Shown here piece after piece: positions 1-6,870 of a stretch of 16,184 nucleotides of DNA (positions are counted from its first letter, which is position 1; each line of letters begins with the position of its first letter). The position numbers and the translations under genes were made by a program. Origin of the DNA: an uncultured Collinsella sp. (lineage in GTDB: Bacteria; Actinomycetota; Coriobacteriia; Coriobacteriales; Coriobacteriaceae). Below the pieces are notes generated by a model, which did not search any database, was not told where the DNA came from, and saw nothing but the letters and a program-made list of their open reading frames with translations. Location: NCBI GenBank assembly GCA_900761995.1, contig CAAFEY010000045.1, positions 1 through 16,184 on the forward strand, read 5' to 3'.

Positions 1-710
1 ATCTCGGCAGTGTTGCCAAAGACGAACATGACGCGCTCGCCTAGGGTGTTGAGCTTGTCCATCTTGGCGAGGGCACGCTCGACGGTGAAGACGTTCAGGC
101 GCACGCCCTGGGGCTTGGCCAGCTTAAGGGCGCCCTTCTTGATGTCATCGTTGGCGGCAGCGTTGTCGACGACGATGATGCGCTCGGCCTGGACCTTGGT
201 GGTCCAGGTAAAGACGACCTGGCCGTGCAGCAGACGGTAGTCAAGACGTGCGAGGACGATCTTGGCGGGACCGGAGCTGTGACGGGACGCCTTGGCCTTC
301 TTGGCGGGAGCCGCGGCGGCCTCGACCGGTGCGTTGGGGTTAGTCAGGCCGGTGCGGGCCTCGTTGATGAGGGCCGCGAGCTCGGCGCCCTTGACGGGGA
401 CGGGGCTCATAGCGAGCGTGAGCGCCAGCGGGATGTTGAAACCGCTGACAACCGTGAACTTCGTGCCGTTCTTGGAAAGCTCGACCATGCTGTTGTTGAC
501 CGAGCTGCCGAGCATATCGGTCAGCACATAGACGGTGTCGTCCGCGTTGAACGTGGCGATCATGGCGTCCACCTTATCGGTGATGGGCTCCTTGTCGTCA
601 CGAGCAAGCGACACGACGTGGACGTTCGACACGTCGCCGAGAACCATCTCGAGCGTGTCTTTGGCGCCTGCGGCCAGGCCGCCATGAGATGCGAGAATGA
701 TCTGATTCAT
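1..710 (-). CDS. PTS mannose/fructose/sorbose-family EIIA-EIIB fusion (3' end off the window)
   Basis: Cytoplasmic phosphotransfer subunit of a mannose-family sugar PTS: it passes phosphate from HPr to a His in the IIA domain, then to a His in the IIB domain, then to the sugar entering through the IIC/IID membrane pair. The 236 complete codons seen show a IIA domain (residues 1-115) opening MNQIILASHGG with candidate phospho-His9, an Ala/Lys/Pro-rich linker (about 121-148), and a IIB domain starting IVLARLDYRLLHGQV with candidate phospho-His162. The usual IIB motif is RIDDRLIHGQV, so one Asp is Tyr here. The ATG at 708-710 follows AGGAGG at a 6-nt gap. The reading frame is open to the left edge, so the rest of IIB and probably IIC and IID lie outside. 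Substrate cannot be read from the sequence; the deglycase and GntR regulator nearby suggest a fructosamine-type compound. Family assignment is firm, substrate is inference. Confidence 0.93.
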   Translation of the reverse strand, partial: MNQIILASHGGLAAGAKDTLEMVLGDVSNVHVVSLARDDKEPITDKVDAMIATFNADDTVYVLTDMLGSSVNNSMVELSKNGTKFTVVSGFNIPLALTLAMSPVPVKGAELAALINEARTGLTNPNAPVEAAAAPAKKAKASRHSSGPAKIVLARLDYRLLHGQVVFTWTTKVQAERIIVVDNAAANDDIKKGALKLAKPQGVRLNVFTVERALAKMDKLNTLGERVMFVFGNTAE

Positions 711-736
711 CTTGCCTCCTCCTTTTCGTTATGGTC

Positions 737-742
737 ATTATA
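737..742 (-). promoter_or_regulatory. Candidate -10 box of the PTS EIIAB gene
   Basis: A perfect TATAAT lies on the minus strand 25 nt before the EIIAB start codon. No good -35 box sits 16-18 bp upstream, which would fit an activator-dependent promoter. TTATA steps recur at 738, 748 and 759 (plus-strand reading), phased by 10 and 11 bp. A second possible -10, TATACT, is at 773-778. Confidence 0.5.
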
Positions 743-780
743 ACGTCTTATACGTTGCTTATATTGCTAATTAGTATAAA

Positions 781-815
781 GACCGTTCGCGGGTGAAAAT
801 CGACCGTTGACGGGT
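781..815. promoter_or_regulatory. Tandem operator-like direct repeat, 21-bp period, upstream of PTS EIIAB
   Basis: The 14-mer GACCGTTNNCGGGT occurs at 781-794 and again at 802-815, so the copies lie on the same face of the helix two turns apart. The inner 9-mers ACCGTTCGC and ACCGTTGAC, separated by 12 bp, are close to the direct-repeat consensus known for LytTR-family regulators. They read away from the EIIAB gene, and no LytTR gene is in the window. They lie about 50-80 bp upstream of the expected start of EIIAB transcription, where an activator could act. The repeat is directly visible; its role is inferred. Confidence 0.45.
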
Positions 816-892
816 TTAACGTATTTGAAACGTTGGGGCTGGGTAGGCCGCGCTGGCTGGATAACCCGAGGTCAGACCCTGCGCGCAATCCT

Positions 893-1975
893 CTATCGCA
901 CAAAGTACCAGGGGCTTTCCTGCACGGTGGGCTCCAGCGCGATGCCGGTGCGCTCCTTAAACAGATCCATGTCCTGCGATTTCTCCGTCCACCACGCGTT
1001 GGGCTTAAAGGTCATGCTCTCAACAACATGACCGACAAACACACTGTTGCGCAGCTTGGAGAAGTCGGTGTTCATGATCAGGATGGACGCGAGCACCAGC
1101 ACGATGCCCAGGACCTTGATCGCGCCGGCGGGCTCAGCGTAGATGCCAATGCCCACCAGTACGGTGACGACCGTCTCGAAAGACATTACGACGGGAACTT
1201 TCGACGTCTCGAGCCCCATGGACAGACCCTGCATATATAAGATGTAAGCCACGGCTGTGGGGATGAGTCCAAAGCCAAGGAACAGCAGCAGCAGCTGTGG
1301 CGACATTGCCGCGGCGACATCCGGCCACGGAGCCGCGATAGCCGCCATAACCGCACCGCCAAAAACAAAGCCCCAAAACGTGACAGCCAGCGGGTGGACT
1401 GTCTTGGTTGCTATCCGGCTAAACACCGCGAGCGACGCACCGCAAAGGCCTGCAATCACGCCCGACGTGACGCCCCAAACCGAAAAATGAAAACCGGAAA
1501 GGTCGCCATTGGTCACTGCAAGCACGCAGCCAACGATGTTAAAGACAATGGCGACGAGCTTGTTGGGGGTCACGTCCTCGCGATAAAGCACGCGGCCGAG
1601 CACGACGCCAAACACCGGCGAGGTATAGAGCAGCACCGAGGCCGTGGACATGCCCACCTCGCCCATGCACTCGTAATAGCAGGTGTTGGCGGCGGCCAGG
1701 CCGACAATACCGACAAGCGCGCAGGGAACAAGCTCTTTAGGGCTTGCCTTGAACAGTGCCAGCGGACCCTGAGCCACGGTAGACCCCTCACCCGGACGGC
1801 AGCCCATAAACATCAGGACCGGCGCCAAGATAAGCGCTCCGACCAACAAGCGAAAGGCAGCCATGCTCTGGGACGAAACGCCCATGGCCGAGATGCCGTT
1901 TACAAAGATTCCGATGCTGCCCCACATAAGCGCGGCGATCAGCACCAGCACATAGCCCAGATTGCTTTTCTTCAA
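893..1975 (-). CDS. EamA/DMT-superfamily transporter (RhaT/YdcZ-like permease)
   Basis: Integral membrane permease of the drug/metabolite transporter superfamily, built from two EamA repeats of five helices each (about residues 5-145 and 160-300). The first helix holds the typical ALMWGSIGIFV stretch. A soluble tail of about 55 residues with Trp and charged residues follows the last helix, longer than usual for the family. I chose TTG at 1973-1975 because AGGAGG sits 5 nt upstream and the protein then begins MKKSNLGYVLVLIAALMWG, a normal start for this family; an ATG 12 codons upstream (2011) has no such site. It gives 360 residues. The gene lies between the PTS and deglycase genes in the same direction but has long gaps on both sides. 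Substrate unknown; export of an amine or amino acid released by the deglycase is only a guess from position. Confidence 0.88.
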   Translation of the reverse strand: MKKSNLGYVLVLIAALMWGSIGIFVNGISAMGVSSQSMAAFRLLVGALILAPVLMFMGCRPGEGSTVAQGPLALFKASPKELVPCALVGIVGLAAANTCYYECMGEVGMSTASVLLYTSPVFGVVLGRVLYREDVTPNKLVAIVFNIVGCVLAVTNGDLSGFHFSVWGVTSGVIAGLCGASLAVFSRIATKTVHPLAVTFWGFVFGGAVMAAIAAPWPDVAAAMSPQLLLLFLGFGLIPTAVAYILYMQGLSMGLETSKVPVVMSFETVVTVLVGIGIYAEPAGAIKVLGIVLVLASILIMNTDFSKLRNSVFVGHVVESMTFKPNAWWTEKSQDMDLFKERTGIALEPTVQESPWYFVR

Positions 1976-2016
1976 CGCAGCCTCCTCGGTATTGTTTCCA
2001 ATATGTTTCACACTAC

Positions 2017-2043
2017 GTTATAGTCGTTATATACATTTTTCAA
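2017..2043 (-). promoter_or_regulatory. Weak candidate promoter of the EamA gene
   Basis: Reading the minus strand, TTGAAA (2038-2043) is followed after 15 bp by TATAAC (2017-2022), about 40 nt before the chosen TTG start. The spacing is short. A second TATAAC at 2026-2031 shows an AT-rich promoter-like zone but does not settle which box is used. Confidence 0.3.
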
Positions 2044-2105
2044 GACACAAATCGGCGAGCGGGAAAGTGATCCGTTTTCCTCCGTCCTCAGCGGATTACT
2101 TGGCG

Positions 2106-2170
2106 GTTGCGGTGAAATAGTTCCTAAATAGAGGCTTCAAGCCCCCAAACAGGAACTATTCCACCGCAAC
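2106..2170. repeat. Long imperfect inverted repeat (20-bp arms, 25-nt loop with inner hairpin)
   Basis: The left arm GTTGCGGTGAAATAGTTCCT (2106-2125) pairs with 2151-2170 at 19 of 20 positions. The loop contains a smaller GGCTT/AAGCC hairpin. A further outer pair, GTCCTCA at 2084-2090 and TGAGGAC at 2174-2180, brackets it. It lies downstream of the deglycase gene and upstream of the EamA gene, but no T-run follows on the minus strand, so it is not a classic terminator. It resembles a dispersed palindromic element (REP or MITE-like). Confidence 0.7.
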
Positions 2171-2206
2171 TTATGAGGACATCGAGCTGTTAGGCCGCTC
2201 TATCCC

Positions 2207-3199
2207 CTAGTAGTCGAGCTTCCACATGTAGCGGCGCGTCATGTAGTCCTTGTGGGTGACGGCAGAGAGCGCGCGCATGTACACGTTGTTGAGAATCGGG
2301 GCAAAGATCAGGTGGTTGAAGTATTCGCTCACGCTGTCCTTGATGTCATTGAGGCCGAGCTCCTTGGCGTCGAGCTGATAGACGCGCTCGCCACCGTACT
2401 GGTTGACGAAGCGGATGCCGCGCTCGTCGTTGCAGCGGCTGCGGCCGACGCTGATGAGCTGGAACAGCGAGGTACGCTTGTCCAGGATCTCGAAGGGGCC
2501 GTGGAAGAAGTCGCAGGTGTTGATGGTGCAGGAGTCGATCTGCAACATCTCCTGCACGTTGCAGATGCTAAAGACGTAGGCGGCACCAAAGAGCGGACCC
2601 TGAGCCATCACGTTGATGCAGGGCTTGTCGGCGTTCTGCTCGGCCCACTTGGCAGCAAGCGGACGGGTGTACTCGACGGCCTTGCGATAGATGGGGTCGA
2701 CCAAGTCGAAGGCGGCCATAGCGGTCTCGTACTCGGCATAGCCCTCGGTCTGCTGCGTAAGCTCCATGGCGATCATGGTCACGACGGCGGAGTTGGTGCG
2801 GCCCATGCAGGACTCGTCGACGGCCAGGCTGTCATACTGGATCTTGTAGTCGCAGACCTCGGTGAGGCCGGACTCGTCAACATAGATGGCGATGGTGCTG
2901 GCGCCGTGGTCCTTGGCGACCTGGGCGGCGACGATGGTCTCCTTGGTGCCGCGCATGGACACGACGACGGCCAGGGTGTTCTCGTTGACGTAGGCCGGGG
3001 TGGCGTGCACGAACTCGTTGCTGGTGTAGCTGGAGCTCACGACCTGCGTGGCCTCGTGCTCCATAAAGTACTGGGCAGGATAGTTGCCGCCGTTGGATCC
3101 GCCGGCGCCAATCCACACGACGCGCTTGATGCCGCCCTTGTCTGCCTTGTCAGCCAAAACCTGGGAGACGACATCCTTAACCTGTTCCTGAGTAGTCAT
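2207..3199 (-). CDS. Two-SIS-domain sugar-amine 6-phosphate deglycase, FrlB/GfrF/FraB type
   Basis: Predicted cytoplasmic enzyme splitting a phosphorylated fructosamine-type conjugate (such as fructoselysine 6-phosphate) into glucose 6-phosphate and the free amine or amino acid. The 330 residues match the usual family length of about 325-350. SIS domain 1 spans roughly residues 20-150, with the glycine-rich IGAGGSNGG at 30-38 and the SMRGTKET sugar-phosphate loop at 81-88. SIS domain 2 spans about 190-320. Glu217 (in VQEML) and His233 (in FFHGPFEIL) are 16 residues apart, the spacing I recall for the catalytic Glu and His of FraB. The C-terminus RRYMWKLDY resembles the RRYYGGLVEY end of E. 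coli FrlB. The ATG at 3197-3199 has a weak GAAAGG site about 10 nt upstream. It is divergent from a GntR regulator, as deglycase genes often are. Enzyme class is likely; the exact substrate (fructoselysine, glucoselysine, fructose-asparagine or a GlcN-type sugar) is unresolved. Confidence 0.85.
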   Translation of the reverse strand: MTTQEQVKDVVSQVLADKADKGGIKRVVWIGAGGSNGGNYPAQYFMEHEATQVVSSSYTSNEFVHATPAYVNENTLAVVVSMRGTKETIVAAQVAKDHGASTIAIYVDESGLTEVCDYKIQYDSLAVDESCMGRTNSAVVTMIAMELTQQTEGYAEYETAMAAFDLVDPIYRKAVEYTRPLAAKWAEQNADKPCINVMAQGPLFGAAYVFSICNVQEMLQIDSCTINTCDFFHGPFEILDKRTSLFQLISVGRSRCNDERGIRFVNQYGGERVYQLDAKELGLNDIKDSVSEYFNHLIFAPILNNVYMRALSAVTHKDYMTRRYMWKLDY

Positions 3200-3238
3200 C
3201 GCGCATCAGCCTTTCTTCTCGTTTGATGCTCATCACAG

Positions 3239-3285
3239 GCATACAAGTTACATACATGTTTTGGTTATGTCGACTAGTTGTATGC
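3239..3285. promoter_or_regulatory. GntR-type operator cluster in the divergent promoter region
   Basis: CATACAAGTT at 3240-3249 is followed one helical turn later by CATACATGTT at 3251-3260. The octamer GCATACAA recurs inverted at 3278-3285. Sites of this kind between a deglycase gene and its divergent GntR regulator are likely regulator binding sites. This is inference from repetition and position. Confidence 0.5.
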
Positions 3286-3366
3286 TATATTTATCTTAGA
3301 ATTTTTGCTGATGCGGTTTTTGATAATTGGCTACCAGCTGTTTTGTTGTCGTATTGAATACATGCT

Positions 3367-3388
3367 TGCTTAGATAAGCATACAAGTT
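3367..3388. promoter_or_regulatory. Operator-like palindrome and third GCATACAAGTT copy before the GntR gene
   Basis: The perfect palindrome TGCTTA-GA-TAAGCA (3367-3380) runs into a third copy of GCATACAAGTT (3378-3388), ending 17 nt before the GntR start codon. This position suits autorepression by the regulator. Confidence 0.45.
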
Positions 3389-3405
3389 AGATATAGGCTG
3401 ATCGC

Positions 3406-4128
3406 ATGAACGCTTCATCTAAAAAGAAACTGAGCCAATACGAGCGCTTGGCGGGTACGCTTCGCGACCGCATCGCCGCCGGCATCTACGCACGCGGAGA
3501 CAAGCTGCCGTCCGAGATGGAGCTCATGGACGAATCGGGGCTGTCGCGCAGCACCGTACGCCATGCCCTTAAGGTGCTCGTTGATGAGGGTCTGGTTCGA
3601 ACCGAGCGCGGGCGCGGCGCCTTTGTGGCCGACACGCCGGCGCTCCACGAGAACAACCTGGTGTTTTCGAGCTATACGGCGCAGGTCCAGGGTCAGGGCA
3701 TGAAGCCCACCACGCGCACGGTGGACTCGGGCTTTACCAAGGCGGGCGGCAGTATAGCTAAGTTCTTTGATGCGGCCGTGGGCAGCAAGCTCGTCAAACT
3801 TGTCCGTCTGCGCTATCTGGACGATGCGCCGCTGTGCCTGGAGACTACCTATCTACCACCGAGCTTTGAAGCACTCATCGATCGCGATATCAATGGTTCG
3901 CTCTACGCGACGCTGCGCCAGGAATTCCATCGCGCGCCGGCACAGGGGCACAAGACCTTTGAGGTGTGCTATGCCTCGCAAAACGAGGCGTTTTTGCTCA
4001 ACGTTGAGCGCGGGCAGGCGCTGATCCTAATCACCGACTACGTCTACGACACCGACGGCCGCCCGCTCCATGTCTCCAAGCGCATCCAGCGCACCGACCG
4101 TGCCAAATACACCGAGCCCATCGGCTAA
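3406..4128 (+). CDS. GntR-family transcriptional regulator, HutC/UTRA type
   Basis: DNA-binding regulator with an N-terminal winged helix-turn-helix (about residues 10-76), including KLPSEMELMDESGLSRSTVR and the wing RTERGRGAFV. A UTRA ligand-binding domain follows (about 85-235), the fold that senses sugar phosphates or similar metabolites in the HutC subfamily. At 240 residues it has normal length. The ATG at 3406 is preceded by only a weak TAGG site. It is divergent from the deglycase gene, with repeated GCATACAAGTT sites between, so it probably controls that gene, itself and perhaps the PTS. FrlR of E. coli, next to the frl genes, is from the same family. The effector is unknown; a phosphorylated form of the imported conjugate is the natural guess. 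Confidence 0.93.
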   Translation: MNASSKKKLSQYERLAGTLRDRIAAGIYARGDKLPSEMELMDESGLSRSTVRHALKVLVDEGLVRTERGRGAFVADTPALHENNLVFSSYTAQVQGQGMKPTTRTVDSGFTKAGGSIAKFFDAAVGSKLVKLVRLRYLDDAPLCLETTYLPPSFEALIDRDINGSLYATLRQEFHRAPAQGHKTFEVCYASQNEAFLLNVERGQALILITDYVYDTDGRPLHVSKRIQRTDRAKYTEPIG

Positions 4129-4134
4129 CCTGCC

Positions 4135-4175
4135 AAAACCACCACAAAGGGGACAGGCACCTTCGTGGTGGTTTT
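4135..4175. terminator. Bidirectional terminator-like hairpin between convergent genes
   Basis: AAAACCACCACAAAGG (4135-4150) pairs with CCTTCGTGGTGGTTTT (4160-4175), with one mismatch, around a loop containing GGGGACAGGCAC. It starts 6 nt after the GntR stop and its end overlaps the stop codon of the converging acetyltransferase gene. Each strand carries TTTT at its 3' side, so it can end both transcripts. The GGGGACAGGCACC core resembles dispersed palindromes I have seen in other genomes. Confidence 0.75.
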
Positions 4176-4755
4176 AGGCGAGGAGGTCGGGGAACCAGGT
4201 TGGCTTGGGCTGGTTGGGCGTGCGCTCGGCTAGGACCAGCTCCATCCAACACATGTCGTACCAGCGGCCGAACTTTTGGGCGCAGCGGTCGAAGGCACCC
4301 ACCAGGCGATATCCCATATGGGCATGGAAATCCTGGCTGTTGTGCGTCAGATACTCGTCGTCCTTATCGTGCGGCACGGCGATGAGCGCGCACATGTTGG
4401 TGATGCCCATCGCAATCAGGCATTGCTTGAGCGTATCGTGCAACTTGCGACCCAGCCCGCCATGGCGCACATCGCGTGCCAGGTAGATCGACGTCTCGAC
4501 CGACCAGTCGTATGCCTCGCGGCTGTTGAGCGGACTCACATAGGCATAGCCTATCGGACGCCCGTCCAGCTCCATCACCAGGTACGGATAGCGCTTGAGC
4601 GTACGCTCGATGCGCCCGGCGAACTCCTCAACGCTCGGCACCTCGTATTCGCAGGTAATCGCCGTCTGGCGCACATATGGCTCATAGATGGCAAGCAACG
4701 CCGGCGCGTCTTCGGGCGTCGCCAGGCGAATCGTCGGCTCGGACATCTCGGTCAT
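4174..4755 (-). CDS. GNAT-family N-acetyltransferase (phosphinothricin-acetyltransferase-like)
   Basis: Predicted acetyl-CoA-dependent N-acetyltransferase of 193 residues. The opening TIRLATPEDAPALLAIYEPYV (residues 8-28) and ITCEYEVPSVEEF are typical of the phosphinothricin acetyltransferase-like (Pat/YncA) group. The acetyl-CoA pyrophosphate loop is RDVRHGGLGRKL (94-105), and the GYAYVSPL strand lies at 69-76. GYRLVGAFDRCAQKFGRWYDMCWM (148-171) is the usual C-terminal part, in which related enzymes end their substrate pocket. The ATG at 4753-4755 follows GGGGGAG; a TTG 8 codons upstream lies within the terminator of the preceding gene and is less likely. Substrate is not determined; many members acetylate small amines or amino acid analogues. 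The stop codon overlaps the hairpin shared with the converging GntR gene. Confidence 0.88.
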   Translation of the reverse strand: MTEMSEPTIRLATPEDAPALLAIYEPYVRQTAITCEYEVPSVEEFAGRIERTLKRYPYLVMELDGRPIGYAYVSPLNSREAYDWSVETSIYLARDVRHGGLGRKLHDTLKQCLIAMGITNMCALIAVPHDKDDEYLTHNSQDFHAHMGYRLVGAFDRCAQKFGRWYDMCWMELVLAERTPNQPKPTWFPDLLA

Positions 4756-4780
4756 ACAACTCTTCTCCCCCAAAAGCAAA

Positions 4781-4814
4781 GGCCGCCCTGCGCCAAACCC
4801 AGCGCAGGGCGGCC
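4781..4814 (-). terminator. Rho-independent terminator of the threonine aldolase gene
   Basis: GGCCGCCCTGCGC (4781-4793) and its exact complement (4802-4814) form a 13-bp perfect stem with an 8-nt loop. On the minus strand it is followed by TTTGCTTTT. It lies 18 nt past the aldolase stop codon and just before the acetyltransferase ribosome binding site, so it likely separates the two genes. Confidence 0.88.
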
Positions 4815-4832
4815 CCTCGTCATTACATCAGG

Positions 4833-5858
4833 CTACAGGACAGCCGCCAGCGCGTCGATGTCCTCCTGCGTCGTGGCCCAGCTGGTGCAAAAGCGCACTA
4901 CCGTATGAGTATCGTCGTACTTTTCCCAGTACTCGATCGCCGCATGCTCGCGAATGCGGGCCATATCCTCGTTGGGCAGAATCACGAACTGCTGGTTCGT
5001 GGGCGTCTCCAAGAAGAACTGGTAGCCGCGCTCGTGCAGCACACGACGAAGCGCCTGAGCGGTCTCAATCGCCTGGCGACCAATCTCAAAATACAGGCCA
5101 TCGGTAAAAAGAGCCTCGAACTGCACACCCATCAGGCGGCCCTTGGCGAGCAGTGCGCCATGCTGCTTAATACGCGGAATGGGGTGCGCCGGGGCGTGCA
5201 TGCCACAGAACACCACAGCCTCGCCGCAGAGCGCACCACACTTGGTGCCGCCGATGTAGAACACGTCACACAGCTGCGCCAGCTCGGGCAGGGTAATGTC
5301 GCACTCATCGGCCGCCAGCGCATAGGCCAGGCGAGCACCGTCCACAAACAGCGGAATCTCGCGCTTCTGGCACACCGCGTGAATCGCCGCGAGCTCGGCC
5401 TTGGAGTACAGCGTGCCGTACTCGGTCGATAGGCTCACATACACGGCACCCGGGAACACCGTGTGCTCGTAGCTCTCGTTTTCGTAGAACACCTGGATAT
5501 AGTTCTCGAGGTCCTCGGCGTGCATCTTGCCCTCGTAGCCGGGGATGGTGAGCACCTTGTGGCCGCCAAACTCGATAGCGCCCGCCTCGTGACAGGCGAC
5601 GTGGCCAGTCTCAGCAGCAACGACGCCCTCGTAGGGCGCAAGCAGCATGTCGATCACCGTCGCGTTGGCCTGCGTGCCGCCCACCAGAAAAAACACGTCG
5701 GCATCGGGGGCCTGGCAGGCCTCGCGAATAAGTTGCTTGGCGCGCTCGGTGTGCGCATCGGTACCGTAGCCGGGCTGCGGCTCCATATTGGTGTCGACGA
5801 GCGCCTGCAGCACTGCCGGATGTGCGCCGTGGGAATAATCGTTGTTAAACGCGAGCAT
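4833..5858 (-). CDS. ltaE: Low-specificity L-threonine aldolase (PLP-dependent)
   Basis: PLP enzyme that cleaves L-threonine or L-allo-threonine to glycine and acetaldehyde, feeding glycine and one-carbon metabolism in the cytoplasm. It has 341 residues, close to the 333 of E. coli LtaE. It opens with FNNDYSHGAHPAVLQAL, has the PLP phosphate-binding loop LVGGTQANATV (58-68), the HVACHEAGA segment carrying the ring-stacking His (86-94), FVDGARLAYA with Asp173 for the pyridine nitrogen, and Lys206 in YIGGTKCGAL for the Schiff base. VRFCTSWATT near the C-terminus carries the carboxylate-binding Arg322. The ATG at 5856-5858 has AGAGGA at a suitable distance. The PAP2 gene ends 45 nt upstream in the same direction, so the two may be co-transcribed. 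The symbol is by family resemblance; specificity for threonine stereoisomers cannot be read. Confidence 0.9.
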   Translation of the reverse strand: MLAFNNDYSHGAHPAVLQALVDTNMEPQPGYGTDAHTERAKQLIREACQAPDADVFFLVGGTQANATVIDMLLAPYEGVVAAETGHVACHEAGAIEFGGHKVLTIPGYEGKMHAEDLENYIQVFYENESYEHTVFPGAVYVSLSTEYGTLYSKAELAAIHAVCQKREIPLFVDGARLAYALAADECDITLPELAQLCDVFYIGGTKCGALCGEAVVFCGMHAPAHPIPRIKQHGALLAKGRLMGVQFEALFTDGLYFEIGRQAIETAQALRRVLHERGYQFFLETPTNQQFVILPNEDMARIREHAAIEYWEKYDDTHTVVRFCTSWATTQEDIDALAAVL

Positions 5859-5903
5859 GGCAATCCTCTCTTACCGGGTATCGGCCAGATGATTCAAACG
5901 GAG

Positions 5904-6767
5904 CTATTGTACGCCGTTGGGATAGGCAATGCGCGCGGCAAGGCACTCAAGTGCCAGTACCAGGGCAAAACCGCAGCTCACGTCACTCAAAAAGTGCGCA
6001 CCTATCACGATGCGCCCAAAGGCGACGAGCGCCGCGATCACAGCCGCCGCCCAAAAAATCACGCGGCGACGCGACGGTTTTTCCTTAAAGGCTGCCGCGG
6101 GAAGCCCGGCGAGCATAAGGCCGATCGCCGCATGCGCCGTGTGTCCGCTCGCAAACGACTTGAACCCGTCCTTGATCACGCCGGCGGCGATATAGGTCCA
6201 CTTGTCGGGATTGCCGATCACCCACCACGGCTGAAAATTGAGCCCCGGCGTGACCTCGATCACGCGCATGCGCGGACGCGACCACAGCGGCTTGACGATC
6301 ACGTTGAGGATAATGGCCTGAGCGACCCACACGGCAAGCACCATCAACGCCCAGCGCGTAAGCTCGTCGGGCTCGGTCGCGCGCGTGAGGCGATAGACGA
6401 TAAGGTTGGCGGCGATCACCAGCGCAAACGTCAGTACCAACTGAACCGCGATGAGTTTGCCGCCAACCCGCAGGGACGAAACGATCTCGTAGCCGGCCAG
6501 GCCAACGTTGACGAGGATGCCGAGCACGGCGAGCCATTTGCTCCCCCTGGAGTCGGGACGCACCGCGCGCACGAGCATAACGCCCGCGATGCTCGCCGTC
6601 AGCTCGAACGGCAGCTCACCGGCCGCCTCGACAAAGCGACCGTACATGCTGCCGATATTGAACAGCGCGCTCGAGATCTGATAATCGAAGAAGCTGCCCA
6701 CGCCCAGACAAAGGCACAGGACAACCGCGATAATGGCGACATCTTTCTTATAGATGTATCCGAACAT
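5904..6767 (-). CDS. Membrane PAP2-superfamily phosphatase
   Basis: Integral membrane protein of 287 residues with about seven predicted helices (for example 10-25, 57-70, 80-97, 107-125, 138-158, 238-255, 264-280). The three-part PAP2 acid-phosphatase signature is present: a KPLWSRPR segment with Lys159 and Arg164-Pro165, SFASGH with Ser207-Gly208-His209, and R252-x5-H258-xxx-D262. The gap between Lys and RP is two residues shorter than the usual K-x6-RP. Members remove phosphate from lipid substrates such as phosphatidate, undecaprenyl pyrophosphate or phosphatidylglycerophosphate on the outer face of the membrane; which one applies is unknown. The ATG at 6765-6767 follows AAAGGA; an in-frame start 13 codons upstream lacks a ribosome site and adds a polar stretch. 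It is followed closely by the threonine aldolase gene. Confidence 0.85.
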   Translation of the reverse strand: MFGYIYKKDVAIIAVVLCLCLGVGSFFDYQISSALFNIGSMYGRFVEAAGELPFELTASIAGVMLVRAVRPDSRGSKWLAVLGILVNVGLAGYEIVSSLRVGGKLIAVQLVLTFALVIAANLIVYRLTRATEPDELTRWALMVLAVWVAQAIILNVIVKPLWSRPRMRVIEVTPGLNFQPWWVIGNPDKWTYIAAGVIKDGFKSFASGHTAHAAIGLMLAGLPAAAFKEKPSRRRVIFWAAAVIAALVAFGRIVIGAHFLSDVSCGFALVLALECLAARIAYPNGVQ

Positions 6768-6870
6768 GCTTTCCTTTCGGTCGGACGAAGGGCGGTCAAC
6801 CTGCAATGTGGGTGAGACGAAGATGGCTTTGTCCCGTAAATACCCTTACAGGTTGAGCATAAGTAAGCGA

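Noticed and set aside
1976..2011. Upstream ATG for the EamA permease
   Set aside because: The TTG at 1973-1975 has AGGAGG 5 nt upstream and gives the usual family N-terminus; the extra 12 residues are polar and unlike the family.
2252..3226. Plus-strand open frame (324 codons) opposite the deglycase gene
   Set aside because: Low-complexity Gly/Val/Asp/His-rich translation in the complementary frame of a well-supported SIS-domain gene.
5463..6815. Plus-strand open frame (450 codons) across the aldolase and PAP2 genes
   Set aside because: It runs antisense to two recognisable genes and shows no domain or ribosome site.
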